Below are positions 1-11,000 of a stretch of DNA of 34,311 nt, piece after piece; the first letter of the stretch is position 1, and every line of letters starts with the position of its first letter. Both the position numbers and the translations under genes were made by a program. The notes beneath the pieces are model-generated. The model was not told where the DNA came from. It saw nothing but the letters and a program-made list of their open reading frames with translations, and searched no databases. Source of the DNA: a virus; IMG/VR virus record IMGVR_UViG_3300042563_000455, positions 1-34,311 of that record. One strand, given 5' to 3'.

Positions 1-3000
1 ACATCATCATTTAAGCATGTAGCTGATATTATTGAAAATGGTGTTGCATTTGTACCGGATTCATTGGCAAGAAACTATAATTACGGATTTGAATTATCTA
101 CACCAACTTTATTACATATAAGTTCTAAAGAGCAGACAATTGGTACGGGTTCATATAATTTATCAACTGAAATTACGAATGTAAGTTCTTCTTATGGTAA
201 TGTTGTAAATGTTGTTAAAAATGGTTTGAGTGTATTACCTACATTAGTAACAAATACATCATCATCTTTAAAAGTAACAAACGTAAATCCTATAAGACAA
301 GCAACATCAGCATCATCTTTTGATACTAATAAGATTTCAAGTGGATTTGATTTGATATTAAGTGTAATTGAAAATGGAACATCGGTTCTACCAACAATTA
401 TATCAAACACATCAGCAAGTATTAAAGTAACTAACACCCCACAATTAATAAGTGGAAGTGCTGCTGGAAGATTGCAAGGTAAATTAATATCAGCATCTTT
501 ATCTTTGGTAATTGATGTGTTATTAAGTAATGGTACAAGTTCAATTGGACTTAAACAATCAACATTCCCAATAGCAAATTCAAATGCAAAAATAAACTCA
601 GCATATAATCTATTAGTGAGTAACTCTAAATTTATAGTTGATGAAACTATTGCTTATATGAGTTCTTCTTGGAGTGGATTTGAATATACACAAAGTAAAT
701 GTGAAAGAGATTTGACAGGAATCCTTAGTGGTTCTGCATTTGACCTTTTATATGGTGGTAACTCTGCATCTTTGTTTAATGGTAAGTTCTATTTTGATTT
801 CCCATCTCAAGCTACTGGTTCTCAATTAGACCAAACAATTACGGCAATCAAATACGCAAGTGGATTGGCTGAAAAGGTTGTATTGAATACTCCGTTTACA
901 CATATATCTGCATCAATTAACCAACCAACATCAGCATCTTGGAATTCATTAAGAAATAATAAAGGATTTATACAAAGTGAATCAATTGCATATCTATCTT
1001 CTTCTTGGAGTAATTTTGATTATAACGAAACTACTTGTAAGAGAGATATTGGATACGTTATAGATGCAGTAGCAACTGATTTATTATATGGTGGAAATGA
1101 GAGAAGTGTTGTAGCAGGTAGATACTATTATGATTATCCATCTCAAGCTACAAACGCACAATTAGAACCAACATTGACTGGTATAAGATACGCTAAAGGA
1201 ACAGCTATGAATGTAGTTGTTAATAAGCAGGTATTTACAGCATCTTTGGAAGCTCAATACGCATACGATTTAATAAAAGCTAACAAAGTATTCATACAAA
1301 GTGAAAGTATTGCATTTGTAAATGTTAAATACCCTAACTTAGATTATAGTGAAAGTAAATGTTATAGAGATTTAGGATATATCATTGATGGAGTAGCAAC
1401 TGATTTACTTTATGGTGGTAATGAAAGAAGTAGAAAGAACGCAGATTACTATTATGAGTTCCCATCTCAAGCTAATGGGTCTGGTTCGCAAGTTGTGGAA
1501 ACGGTAGAGGCAATTAAGTACGCAGCTAGAATAACAACGGCATCTATTAGTAGTACATTAATACCAACACCACAAACTATACCTAATACGTTAGCAAATA
1601 TTAAAGTAACAAACGCTAATCAATATATTTCAGCATCATCGGCAACTTCTACTGAAGCAACAATACTATCAGCATCAATTGCTATCGTAACTAACATAGT
1701 TGCTAACGGAACTGGTTCAGCAATAGTATCCGCATCATTAAGTTTACCAACTTCATCTTATACAACGCCGGTAAGTAATGATAATAGATGGATTGCATAC
1801 GGAATACTAAAAAATAATATTTCATTTATACAGGATGAAACTATCGCATATCTATCATCATCTTGGTCAACTGCATCTTATGATGAAAGTAAGTGTAGAC
1901 GTGATGTGGGATTGATTATAAGTGGAGCAGCTGAAGATTTAATATTTAACTCAAATTCAGCATCATTATTTAATGGTATATTCTATTATCAATATCCATC
2001 ACAGGCGCAAGGAGCACAATTGAATCAAACGCTTGATGGAATAAACTACGCAAGTAAGTTAGCACAAAAGGTAATTCAAAACGTAACTTATGTAACGGCA
2101 TCAGCAATTGTATCGGCATCATACGCATTGATTAGAAAGAATAGAGAATTTATACAAAATGAAACTATTGCGTATCTATCTTCTTCTTGGAGTACCGCAT
2201 CTTACATTGAATCAACTTGTAAGAGAGATGTTGGTCATATTATAGATGCAGTTTCTACGGATTTACTATACGGTGGAAACGAAAGAAGTACAAACGCTGG
2301 GGTGTTCTATTACTTATATCCATCACAAGCGCAAGGTGCACAATTACAACCAACATTGACAGGTGTTAATTACGCAGGACAACTTTCTAAAAATGTTGCG
2401 GCATCATTAACATTTGTGACAGCATCACAATTAGTATCAGCATCGGTTAATTTATTAAGAAAAAATAGAGAGTTTATACAAAATGAAACCTTAGCTTACT
2501 TAACTGCTAGTTGGAGTACATTTGAGTATGATAAAGATAAGTGTAAGAGAGATACTGGTTATATATTAGATGGTGTTACTACCGATTTATTATATGGTGG
2601 TAATGAAAGAGGTGTATTGAATGGTAAATTCTATTACGAATATCCATCGTTGGCAATCGTTGAAGGTGATGGTGATGGTGTTGGACAATTAGGACAAACA
2701 ATTGATGGTATAAACTACGCAGGTAGAATAGCACAAAAGATTGCACAAAATATACAATTCGTAACTGCATCATTACAAGCATCGGCATCATTTGATTTAT
2801 TAAGAAAGAATAAAGCATTTGTGGCAGAGGAAACTATTGCTTATGTAAGTTCTTCTTGGAGTGGTGTATATTATAACGAAGCAACTTGTAAGAGAGATGT
2901 AGGATACCTAATAGATGCAGCAGCAACGGATGTATTATATGGTGGACAAGAAAGAAGTGTGATAGCAGGACAGTATTATTACTTATATCCTTCTAACGCA

Positions 3001-4089
3001 ATCAATAAAGGTGTACCATCTACTCAAAATCAATTAGACCCAACCCTTACTGGTATCAGATATGCTGGAAAGACAGCTAAAAAAGTAATAACTAATCCAA
3101 CTTATTTAGTACCATCTGCATCTCTATTAACAACAGCAAAATTGTTGACAGATAATAAAGAATTGATACAAAAAGAAACTATACTATTCTTATCTTCATC
3201 TTGGAGTAATTTGAAATACAATGAAGTAAGTTGTAGTAGAGATTTAGGATTTATCATAGATGCAATCAGAACTGACTTAGTTTATGGTGGTAATGAAAGA
3301 AGTATTGAAGCTGGTTCATATTATTATAAATTCCCATCAGTAGCAATATTAGATAGTTATGGTGATAATAATGGACAAAAGAAGCAAACGATAGATGGCA
3401 TAAACTTCGCAAGAGGAATATCTGAAAAAATTGTAGCAAATACTCTATTAACTTACTTAGCACCATCTACTAAGAGAAGACAAGCAGCTGAAAGATTGAA
3501 ATCTGGTAAAGATGAATTGAAACAAAGAGCAATTGGATATACAAATGGAGCTTTTCCATATTTAGTATATAATGAGGCAAGTTGTTCACGTGATACAGGA
3601 TTTATTGTAGATGCAGCTGTAACGGATTTATTGTATGGTGGAAATGAAAGAGGAATCAGAGCAGCATCTTCATATTATGATGGTCAGTACGGAAGTGCAA
3701 TAGCTGTGACTAGAGACCAATTATTAGAAACATTGGAAACAAATCGTTATCTAAGAACTAGAGCAGAGTTTATAGCAGCTGGGGCACCATTAGAATCATT
3801 TGGTTCTTTGATTGTAGCAACTGGTATTGACTACTCTTATAATGGTAGTGGTGTGACATTCAAAGCACTTCCTCCAAATCAGGGTGGTAGTGGTGTGGCT
3901 GACCCAATATACGAAATTACCGAATTGGGTGGAGGTAGAATCTTCTTCACATCTGGTAATCAGGATGGTGACTTTAGAATTGGTACGGGATTAAGTATTA
4001 ATCAGGCAACTGGTACTCTTGTGGGTAGAACATTTAGTAAATCTCTATTCTCATTAGTAACTCCGTTCTCATTGGCACTACAAATATAA
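1..4089 (+). CDS. Repeat-rich virion structural protein, 5' end cut by the window
   Basis: The frame is open from base 1, so the gene begins upstream; the TTG at 64 is not a credible start. About 1362 residues are visible. Residues 1-200 hold short units ending in a VLPTxxxNTSxSxKVTN-like motif. Nine copies of a ~110-residue repeat follow (about residues 208-1257). Each carries an F-x-x-x-E-T/S-I-A-Y helix, a single Cys in a C-x-R-D motif, a D-L-L-Y-G-G-N motif and an aromatic YYY/PSQA strand. The C-terminal ~100 residues include ALPPNQGGSGV, ELGGGR and FRIGTGLSINQATGTL, which I recognise from structural proteins of marine T4-like phages. It is probably a long virion appendage or tail-fibre component. 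Exact role and attachment site are unknown. The gene ends with TAA 24 bases before the next start. Family resemblance is fairly sure; function is inferred. Confidence 0.8.
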   Translation, partial: TSSFKHVADIIENGVAFVPDSLARNYNYGFELSTPTLLHISSKEQTIGTGSYNLSTEITNVSSSYGNVVNVVKNGLSVLPTLVTNTSSSLKVTNVNPIRQATSASSFDTNKISSGFDLILSVIENGTSVLPTIISNTSASIKVTNTPQLISGSAAGRLQGKLISASLSLVIDVLLSNGTSSIGLKQSTFPIANSNAKINSAYNLLVSNSKFIVDETIAYMSSSWSGFEYTQSKCERDLTGILSGSAFDLLYGGNSASLFNGKFYFDFPSQATGSQLDQTITAIKYASGLAEKVVLNTPFTHISASINQPTSASWNSLRNNKGFIQSESIAYLSSSWSNFDYNETTCKRDIGYVIDAVATDLLYGGNERSVVAGRYYYDYPSQATNAQLEPTLTGIRYAKGTAMNVVVNKQVFTASLEAQYAYDLIKANKVFIQSESIAFVNVKYPNLDYSESKCYRDLGYIIDGVATDLLYGGNERSRKNADYYYEFPSQANGSGSQVVETVEAIKYAARITTASISSTLIPTPQTIPNTLANIKVTNANQYISASSATSTEATILSASIAIVTNIVANGTGSAIVSASLSLPTSSYTTPVSNDNRWIAYGILKNNISFIQDETIAYLSSSWSTASYDESKCRRDVGLIISGAAEDLIFNSNSASLFNGIFYYQYPSQAQGAQLNQTLDGINYASKLAQKVIQNVTYVTASAIVSASYALIRKNREFIQNETIAYLSSSWSTASYIESTCKRDVGHIIDAVSTDLLYGGNERSTNAGVFYYLYPSQAQGAQLQPTLTGVNYAGQLSKNVAASLTFVTASQLVSASVNLLRKNREFIQNETLAYLTASWSTFEYDKDKCKRDTGYILDGVTTDLLYGGNERGVLNGKFYYEYPSLAIVEGDGDGVGQLGQTIDGINYAGRIAQKIAQNIQFVTASLQASASFDLLRKNKAFVAEETIAYVSSSWSGVYYNEATCKRDVGYLIDAAATDVLYGGQERSVIAGQYYYLYPSNAINKGVPSTQNQLDPTLTGIRYAGKTAKKVITNPTYLVPSASLLTTAKLLTDNKELIQKETILFLSSSWSNLKYNEVSCSRDLGFIIDAIRTDLVYGGNERSIEAGSYYYKFPSVAILDSYGDNNGQKKQTIDGINFARGISEKIVANTLLTYLAPSTKRRQAAERLKSGKDELKQRAIGYTNGAFPYLVYNEASCSRDTGFIVDAAVTDLLYGGNERGIRAASSYYDGQYGSAIAVTRDQLLETLETNRYLRTRAEFIAAGAPLESFGSLIVATGIDYSYNGSGVTFKALPPNQGGSGVADPIYEITELGGGRIFFTSGNQDGDFRIGTGLSINQATGTLVGRTFSKSLFSLVTPFSLALQI
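622..3770 (+). repeat. Nine tandem ~110-residue coding repeats (CxRD/DLLYGGN type)
   Basis: In-frame copies begin near 622, 958, 1282, 1816, 2140, 2464, 2809, 3154 and 3505. Spacing is 324-351 bases except 534 between copies 3 and 4, where an extra unit ending in KVTN is inserted. Each copy has one Cys followed by x-R-D, then DLLYGGN or a close variant. Copy 4 is degenerate there (DLIFNSN). Copies 1 and 4 share the ASLFNG variant after this motif, while most others have ERS, suggesting two repeat lineages. Copies differ at DNA level, so the array is not a recent expansion. Confidence 0.85.
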
Positions 4090-4113
4090 AAAAGAAAATA
4101 AAAAAATAAAAAA

Positions 4114-5031
4114 ATGGCAGAAGTTTTTGTACCCTTAAATCGGTTTCAGTCAGTAGTAACAGGATTGACTGGAGAGCCCGATGAAATTTATACAACACCG
4201 GCAGGTGTGTCATCTATTGTGTTATCTTGTCAAATTACAAATAATAGTTTGGTAACACAACCCGTAACTATATTTGTAACATCAAATAAAGAAATACCTG
4301 TACCTGAATTTGGAAATGTATATAGTGGTAGTTCATTTATAAGTTCTTCTGTAAATTTATTAAATTTTAGTGGCAGTTTTGCTAGTGCATCTTTATTATT
4401 AAATGCAAATAGACAATTTTTAAGAAAAGAAATTGCAGCATATACACAAAACCAAAATAGTTTATCAGAAACTCCATTTACTTTTATATCATCTTATTTT
4501 GAACAAAATACTTTGGATGATGTGGATGCAATAAAATATGATATCGTTAATAACACAACAATTAGAACAAATAAAGCAGCAAAAGCATACTTTGATAAAA
4601 ATGGTGTATCTTTAATTGATTCAACTGAATATTCTGCATCTATATTTGCTTTAGATTATTTAAAAGTATTATCAAATCAAATTATAAAAAACGAATCTGT
4701 AACTGGTTCTGCACTTTCACCATTATTATTTCAAAGTGGAGTTACTCAATCTGTATTGACATCATTTAATAACGGAACAAACGCTGGAGTTTCTGCATCT
4801 ATATATGTTGTAAATTCTTTGGTAGATGTAATTAAAAAAACAATTGAAGCTCCTGTATTTATTGAACAGGAAGCTGTAAGATTAGTGACTAACGTAACAA
4901 TACCACCAGCTGATTCACTTTCACCGGTGGTTTCTGGTAAATTAGTATTGGAAGAAACTTATGGATTTATTGTTTCTGGTTCAACTCAATTGACTGTGGT
5001 TCTTTCTTTGTTAGAAAGTGCAAATGAATAA
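4114..5031 (+). CDS. Small structural protein with an apparent inserted repeat domain
   Basis: A 305-residue protein of unknown function, preceded only by an A-rich stretch and no Shine-Dalgarno. Residues ~1-65 (TTPAGVSSIVLSCQITN) and ~255-305 (GKLVLEETYGFIVSGS, TVVLSLLE) together resemble the whole 110-residue protein encoded at 16910-17242. The ~190 residues between include LLNANRQFLRKEIAAYTQNQ, which resembles the opening helix of the repeats in the upstream gene. I infer a compact beta fold split by an inserted helical module, probably a virion or fibre-associated protein. It lies between two fibre-like genes, which supports a structural role. No catalytic motif, signal peptide or membrane segment is seen. 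Coding status is firm, the split-fold reading is moderate, and the exact role is unknown. Confidence 0.75.
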   Translation: MAEVFVPLNRFQSVVTGLTGEPDEIYTTPAGVSSIVLSCQITNNSLVTQPVTIFVTSNKEIPVPEFGNVYSGSSFISSSVNLLNFSGSFASASLLLNANRQFLRKEIAAYTQNQNSLSETPFTFISSYFEQNTLDDVDAIKYDIVNNTTIRTNKAAKAYFDKNGVSLIDSTEYSASIFALDYLKVLSNQIIKNESVTGSALSPLLFQSGVTQSVLTSFNNGTNAGVSASIYVVNSLVDVIKKTIEAPVFIEQEAVRLVTNVTIPPADSLSPVVSGKLVLEETYGFIVSGSTQLTVVLSLLESANE

Positions 5032-5098
5032 CAATAATATCATTGATTGATATTTATAAGGGATTCTCTATATTTATAACAAAGCTGGAAAGTAACGC
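5032..5098 (+). promoter_or_regulatory. Intergenic gap with two TATTTATA elements 20 bases apart
   Basis: TATTTATA occurs at 5051-5058 and again at 5071-5078, a 20-base centre-to-centre spacing, 48 and 28 bases upstream of the fibre start at 5099. The same octamer sits in most other larger gaps of the window, so I read it as a phage late promoter element, doubled here before the longest gene. A weak 7-bp AT-rich hairpin (5036-5054) overlaps the first copy and has no clear U-run. Confidence 0.5.
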
Positions 5099-8000
5099 AT
5101 GGCAATAAGTAATCTATTAACGGGCAGGGTAAGGGTTGTAAGCCCGAAAAATGTAACATCTGACAGGTATCAATTCTTGGATTTATCTCAAGCAGAGCCG
5201 AATTTGGGTGTTCCTAGCTTTTCTGCATCATTATTAACGAATCCTGCTATTGTAGTTTCGGATAGTGAAGGTAATAGAGGATTTGCAAGAACAATTAGTT
5301 TAGACCAAATTTCAGGTTCTTTTTCTGGTTCATTTCAAGGGGATGGTAGTAACTTAACAAATCTACCTGCAGCAATTAGAATAGCTAGTGGTTCAGCAAC
5401 TGCATCTTTTATAGGAGGCAATTTAGTTGTAAATACAAATACAACAGTTCAAGGAAATTTAATTGTAAGAGATTCTATATTTGCAGAACAATTAGTAGTA
5501 TCTTATATTTCATCATCTGTAATATATTCATCGGGTTCAAATAAGTTTGGAGATGATATATTAGATATACAACAAATAACTGGTTCACTTAATATTAGTG
5601 GTAGTGTTATAATAACTGGTTCTCTTAAAGCCCAAGAAATAACAGGTTCTGTATCTGGTGCATTTACTGGAGATGGTGCTGGATTGTTTAACATTCCTCG
5701 TTCTGCATTTAGTGGTGATTCATTTAGAATAGCTAGTGGTAGTGTAACTGCTTCCGTAGACCCTACATATGGATTTAAAGTTGAATCGGCATTAAGTGGT
5801 TCTGAATTTACTGGTAGTGTGGATATTAGTGGTAGTATATCAGCATCGTTATTTATTGGAGATGGTAGAGGATTATTTAATTTACCAGCTTTAACAGCAA
5901 CATTAATAGCAAGTGGTTCTGCAACTGCATCTATCGCACCAAACACTGGATTGGTTGTAAATACATTCTCAACATTCCAATTTCCAGTATCCGCATCAAT
6001 GTTTAGTGGTAGTGGTAAGGGATTATTTGATATTCCACAATCAGCTTTAGCAGAGGATGCAACTTTAATAGCAAGTGGTAGTGTAACGGCATCGGTATCA
6101 CCTAATTTTGGATTTAGAGTAGAATCTGCTACGGTTGGTTCTCAGATAACTGGTAGCATGTTTGTTACTGGTAATATTCAATTGGGTGTTGGTGGTGTTT
6201 ATTCTGGTAGTGGTGCAAGATTATTCGATATACCACGTTCAGCATTAACTCCGGATGCATTGGTAGCAACATTAATAGCAAGTGGTAGTGTAACGGCATC
6301 AACATCTCCGGATTTTGGATTTAAAGTAATATCTGCACAAAGTGGTTCTAGTTTTACTGGTAGTTTATTTGTAAGTGGTGGAATTGAAATTAATTCTGGT
6401 TCATCTTACTCTGGTAGTGGTGCTAGATTATTTGATATTCCAGTAAGAGCATTAAGAGATTTAGACTTATCTAAGATTTCAAGCGGTTCGGCAACGGCAT
6501 CAATTTCTCCTGATAAAGGATTGGTGGTAAATACATTCTCTACATTTAGTGGAAGTATGCTTATTTCAGCATCTAAGCAATATTTTCCATCCGAATCTAT
6601 ACAAACTGTATTTAACGTAACTAATAATGATAATTTAAATTATAATTTTACTGGGGCAGCTATTGGTTCGAATCCAACATTAACATTAGTAAGAGGTATA
6701 ACTTATATTTTTAATTTAAATGTAAGCGGACATCCTTTTCAAATAAAAACAATTAATACAACCGGAACAAACGATTTATATAATACGGGTGTAACGAATA
6801 ATGGAGGTCAAGTTGGTACTTTAATATTTGCAGTACCATCAAATGCACCTGATAGACTTTATTATATTTGTCAATTCCATGCATCTATGGCTGGTACTAT
6901 TAATATAGTAGATGGATTATTGCAAAAAGGTGATGGTGTTACCATAACAGGAAGTTTGGATGTTAGTGATATTATTAGAGCTAGAGAATTTACTGGCTCA
7001 TTTAGTGGTTCGTTTTTCCAAGGTGATGGTGGGGGATTATTTAATATTCCAAGAGCAGCATTTACTGGAGATTCTCCTAGAATAGCAAGTGGTTCTGTAA
7101 CGGCTTCTGTAAGTCCTGATGATGGGTTTTTAGTAAAATCAGTTGAAAGTGGTTCAACTTTTAGTGGGTCTGTTGATATTAGTGGTTCTTTAATTATATT
7201 TGGAAATTTAATTGGACAAGAAATTAGTGGTTCAAGCTTTAGTGGTTCATTTCAAGGAGATGGTAGTAGATTAACAAATATAAACGTACCACCTCAAGTT
7301 GCAACAAAGATAGTATCTGGTTCGGTAACAGCTTCTGTAAGTCCTGATTCTGGATTCGTAGTAGTATCTTCTGATAAAGGTTCTCAATTTACTGGTAGTA
7401 TATTTTTAAGTGGTAGTATATTTGGAAATTCAAGTATAGAAATATCCAGTGGTTCGTTTAGCGGTAGTGGTGCTAGATTATTTGATATACCAAGAGCAGC
7501 TTTAACGCCAGATGCTTTATTATCTACTGAAATAAAAAGTGGTAGTGTAACGGCATCGGTTAGTCCTGAATTTGGATTTAAAGTATTATCTGCGGAAAGT
7601 GGTTCTCAATTTACTGGTAGTTTATTTGTTAGTGGTAATATATCATTAGCAAGTGGTTCATCTTATTCTGGTAGTGGTAAAAATTTATTTGATATCCCAC
7701 TATCAGCATTGGCAAACTTAGACCTTTCTAAAATTTTCTCTGGTTCGGCAACTGCATCAATTTCTCCTGATAGAGGATTTGAGGTATTCGCTTCAGTATC
7801 AAACTTTTCTGGTTCAGTATCAGCATCCGTATTTAGTGGTAGTGGTAAAGGATTAACAGATATTCCATTTTCAGCGTTATCAGAAGAATTAAAAAGAATT
7901 GCTAGTGGAAGTGTAACTGCATCGGTTTCTCCTGATGATGGATTTAGAGTAATATCAGCTGAAAGTGGTTCTCAATTTACAGGTTCTTTATTTGTAACTG

Positions 8001-11000
8001 GTGGATACATTAGAGTTGAGACTGGCTCATTTTTCTCTGGTTCTGGTGCTGGATTAAAAGATATTCCTAGAAACGCATTGACCGAAGATGCTTTAATATC
8101 TACCGAAATTAAAAGTGGTAGTGTAACTGCATCTGTTTCTCCTGATTTTGGATTTAGAGTAATATCAGCTGAAAGTGGTTCGCAATTTACTGGTAGTTTA
8201 TTTGTAACTGGTGGATATATTAGAGTTGAGACTGGTTCTTTCTTTAGTGGTAGTGGTGCTGGATTATCTGATATTCCTGAATCTGCATTATCATTTAAAA
8301 TTAATAGAATTGCAAGTGGTTCGGTAACTGCATCAATTTCGCCTGATTATGGGCTTAGAGTAAATACATTTTCTACAATTAGTGGAAGTTTTATAGTATC
8401 ATCTTCTGCAAGAGAATTAGCATATTCTGATATAGATACTGTATTTAACGTAACCAATGCTGGAAGTAGTGCATATAATATAAGTAATAGATTAGTAAGT
8501 GGTTCAAACCCAACTTTAACTTTAGTTAGAAATGTAAATTATACATTTAATGTAAATGCTAGTGGGCATCCATTTTGGATTAAAGATACAAATAGTACAG
8601 GTACTGCAAACTCATATGATACTTGGGTAACTAATAATGGTGATGATGTTGGTGTTATAACATTTTTAGTTTCAGGAAGTGCACCGAATACACTTTATTA
8701 TAATTGTCAATTACATGGTTCAATGGCCGGCACTATTAATGTAGTAGATGCATTATATGTTCCAGCAGAAATAAAATTAATTGGAGATACAAAAGTAATT
8801 GGTGTAGTAACTGCTTCTGTATTTAGTGGTAGTGGTAAAGGATTATTTGATATTCCTTTCTCAAATATTACTGGTGATGCAGTACGAATAGCAACTGGTA
8901 GTATAACAGCATCGGTATCACCACAAAAAGGATTTTTTGTTGAATCAGTTGAAAGTGGTTCATCTTTTAGTGGAAGTATTTTAATTGATTCATCTTCTTT
9001 TATTTATTCAGAAGGTACTTATTTACGAAATATTCCTCGTTCTGCATTAACTGAAGATGCATTAGCTTCATCTGAAATTAAATCAGGTTCAGTAACAGCA
9101 TCGGTATCTCCTGTATTTGGATTTATAGTAAAAACACCATTTACTTCATCAGTAAGTGAAAGTTTCTTTGTTACACAAATAGCATCTCAATTTACGGGTT
9201 CAATATCCGTATCTGGTAGTTTATTTGTAAATGATACAAGCGGAGGACTATTTATAGATTCATCATCATTTATATTTGCTGATGGAACATATCTTAGAAA
9301 TATTCCTCGTTCTGCATTAACTGAAGATGCACTATTATCATCGTTTATTGTATCTGGTTCAGTAACGGCATCTGTAAGTCCTGATTTTGGATTTAAAGTA
9401 ATAGCAACTAATATATTTAGTGGTTCTGAGTTTGGTTCTCAATTTACTGGAAGTGTTGATGTAAGTGGAAGTGTTAGAGCATTTAGATTTATAGGAGATG
9501 GTTCTCAAATTACAAATGTACAAGCGGCAGCATCACCTTTAATAGCAAGTGGTTCTGCAACGGCTTCGGTAGCTAGTGGTGATACTTTTGTAGTTACAAC
9601 CGGTGCAACTGGTTCTGGCTTAAATTATCAAATTGGTACTCGTATAACTGGTAGTGTTGATGTTAGTGGTAGTTTAAAAGCTCAATTTATATTAGGTGAT
9701 GGTAGATTTATAACAAACGTACAAGCGGCAGCTGCACCATTCATTGGTAGTGGTTCTGCAACTGCATCGGTTCAAAGTGGTGATTCCTTTGTAGTAACAA
9801 CTGGAGCAACTGGTTCGGCCATTGGTTCTAGATTTACGGGTTCAATTGACGTAAGTGGTAGTGTTAGAGCATTTTCATTCATTGGAGATGGTTCTCAATT
9901 AACGAATGTACAAGCATCTGCAGCTCCATTAATAGCAAGTGGTTCTGCAACGGCATCCGTTCAAAGTGGAATACAATTTGTAGTAACAACGAATGGTGTA
10001 TTCTCAAGTGTAGGTTCTAATTCTGGTTCTTATTATGGTTCTATATTCACTGGTTCGGTAAGTATTAGTGGTTCGATATCATCATCTCGTTTTGAAGGTG
10101 ATGGTGGTGGATTGTTTAATATCCCAGCATCGGCATTAGAAGATTTACAATTAAGTATAATTCAATCTGGTTCTGGTAGAGCAATTGTAGACCCAGAAAA
10201 ATTAGATGTAAACGTACCTATAACAGCTGCATTATTTATTGGTGATGGTGGTGGATTATTTAACATTCCGGCAAACGCATTACAAGACCTTAAATTAGAT
10301 AGAGTTATATCTGGTTCGGTTGAAGGTGTGATATCTCCAAATAAAGGATTTGAAGTAAATACATCTGTAAGAATATTCTCTGGTTCACTAACTGTGAGTG
10401 GTTCGGTATTTGTTAGTGGTGGAAATGTAATAGCAGCATCTGGTTCTTCATTTATTGGAGATGGTAGTGGATTAAGAAATATCAATATCGCTAATTTAGC
10501 ATTTGAAACTTCTCTATTACAATCTGGTTCTGTAACTGCACAAATCTCTCCAAATTTAGGATTAGTTGTAAATACATCAGCATCTATACAAGGTGATTTG
10601 AATGTATTGAATAAAATATTAGTAAATAATATTACGGCAAGTAATGTTATTAAATCTCAATTATTTACCGGTTCATTCTTAGGTACATATAATTTCCAAG
10701 GAGTTGGGGCTACGGCTAGTGCAGAATATGATATTTTAAGATTCAATCCAACACAAGGATATTTCATACCTCAGCCGGAAACATCATTAACTGAAACAGT
10801 AGCATTTAATAATGTAAGTAATTTAACTATTGTACACAATTTGGGTATAAAATATCCAATGGTTCAGGTGTACGCTACTGGTTCTGAAGACCAAATTTTA
10901 CCTGGAACAATAAAATCAATTGATGATGATACTATACAAATTGTATTTAGTGGATTAACATCTGGACATGTTGTAATTGGTAGTGGTGGTTCTTTAATAA

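Noticed and set aside
64-66. TTG as start of the first gene
   Set aside because: The frame is open without a stop to base 1 and the upstream residues (IIENGVAFVPDSL) match the repeat units downstream, so the true start lies outside the window.
5036-5054. Short hairpin as a terminator after the 305-residue gene
   Set aside because: Only 7 AT-rich pairs, no GC core and no T run, and it overlaps the probable promoter element.
9249-9256. TATTTATA inside the giant fibre gene as an internal promoter
   Set aside because: The octamer is expected by chance in AT-rich coding DNA, and no gene start follows.
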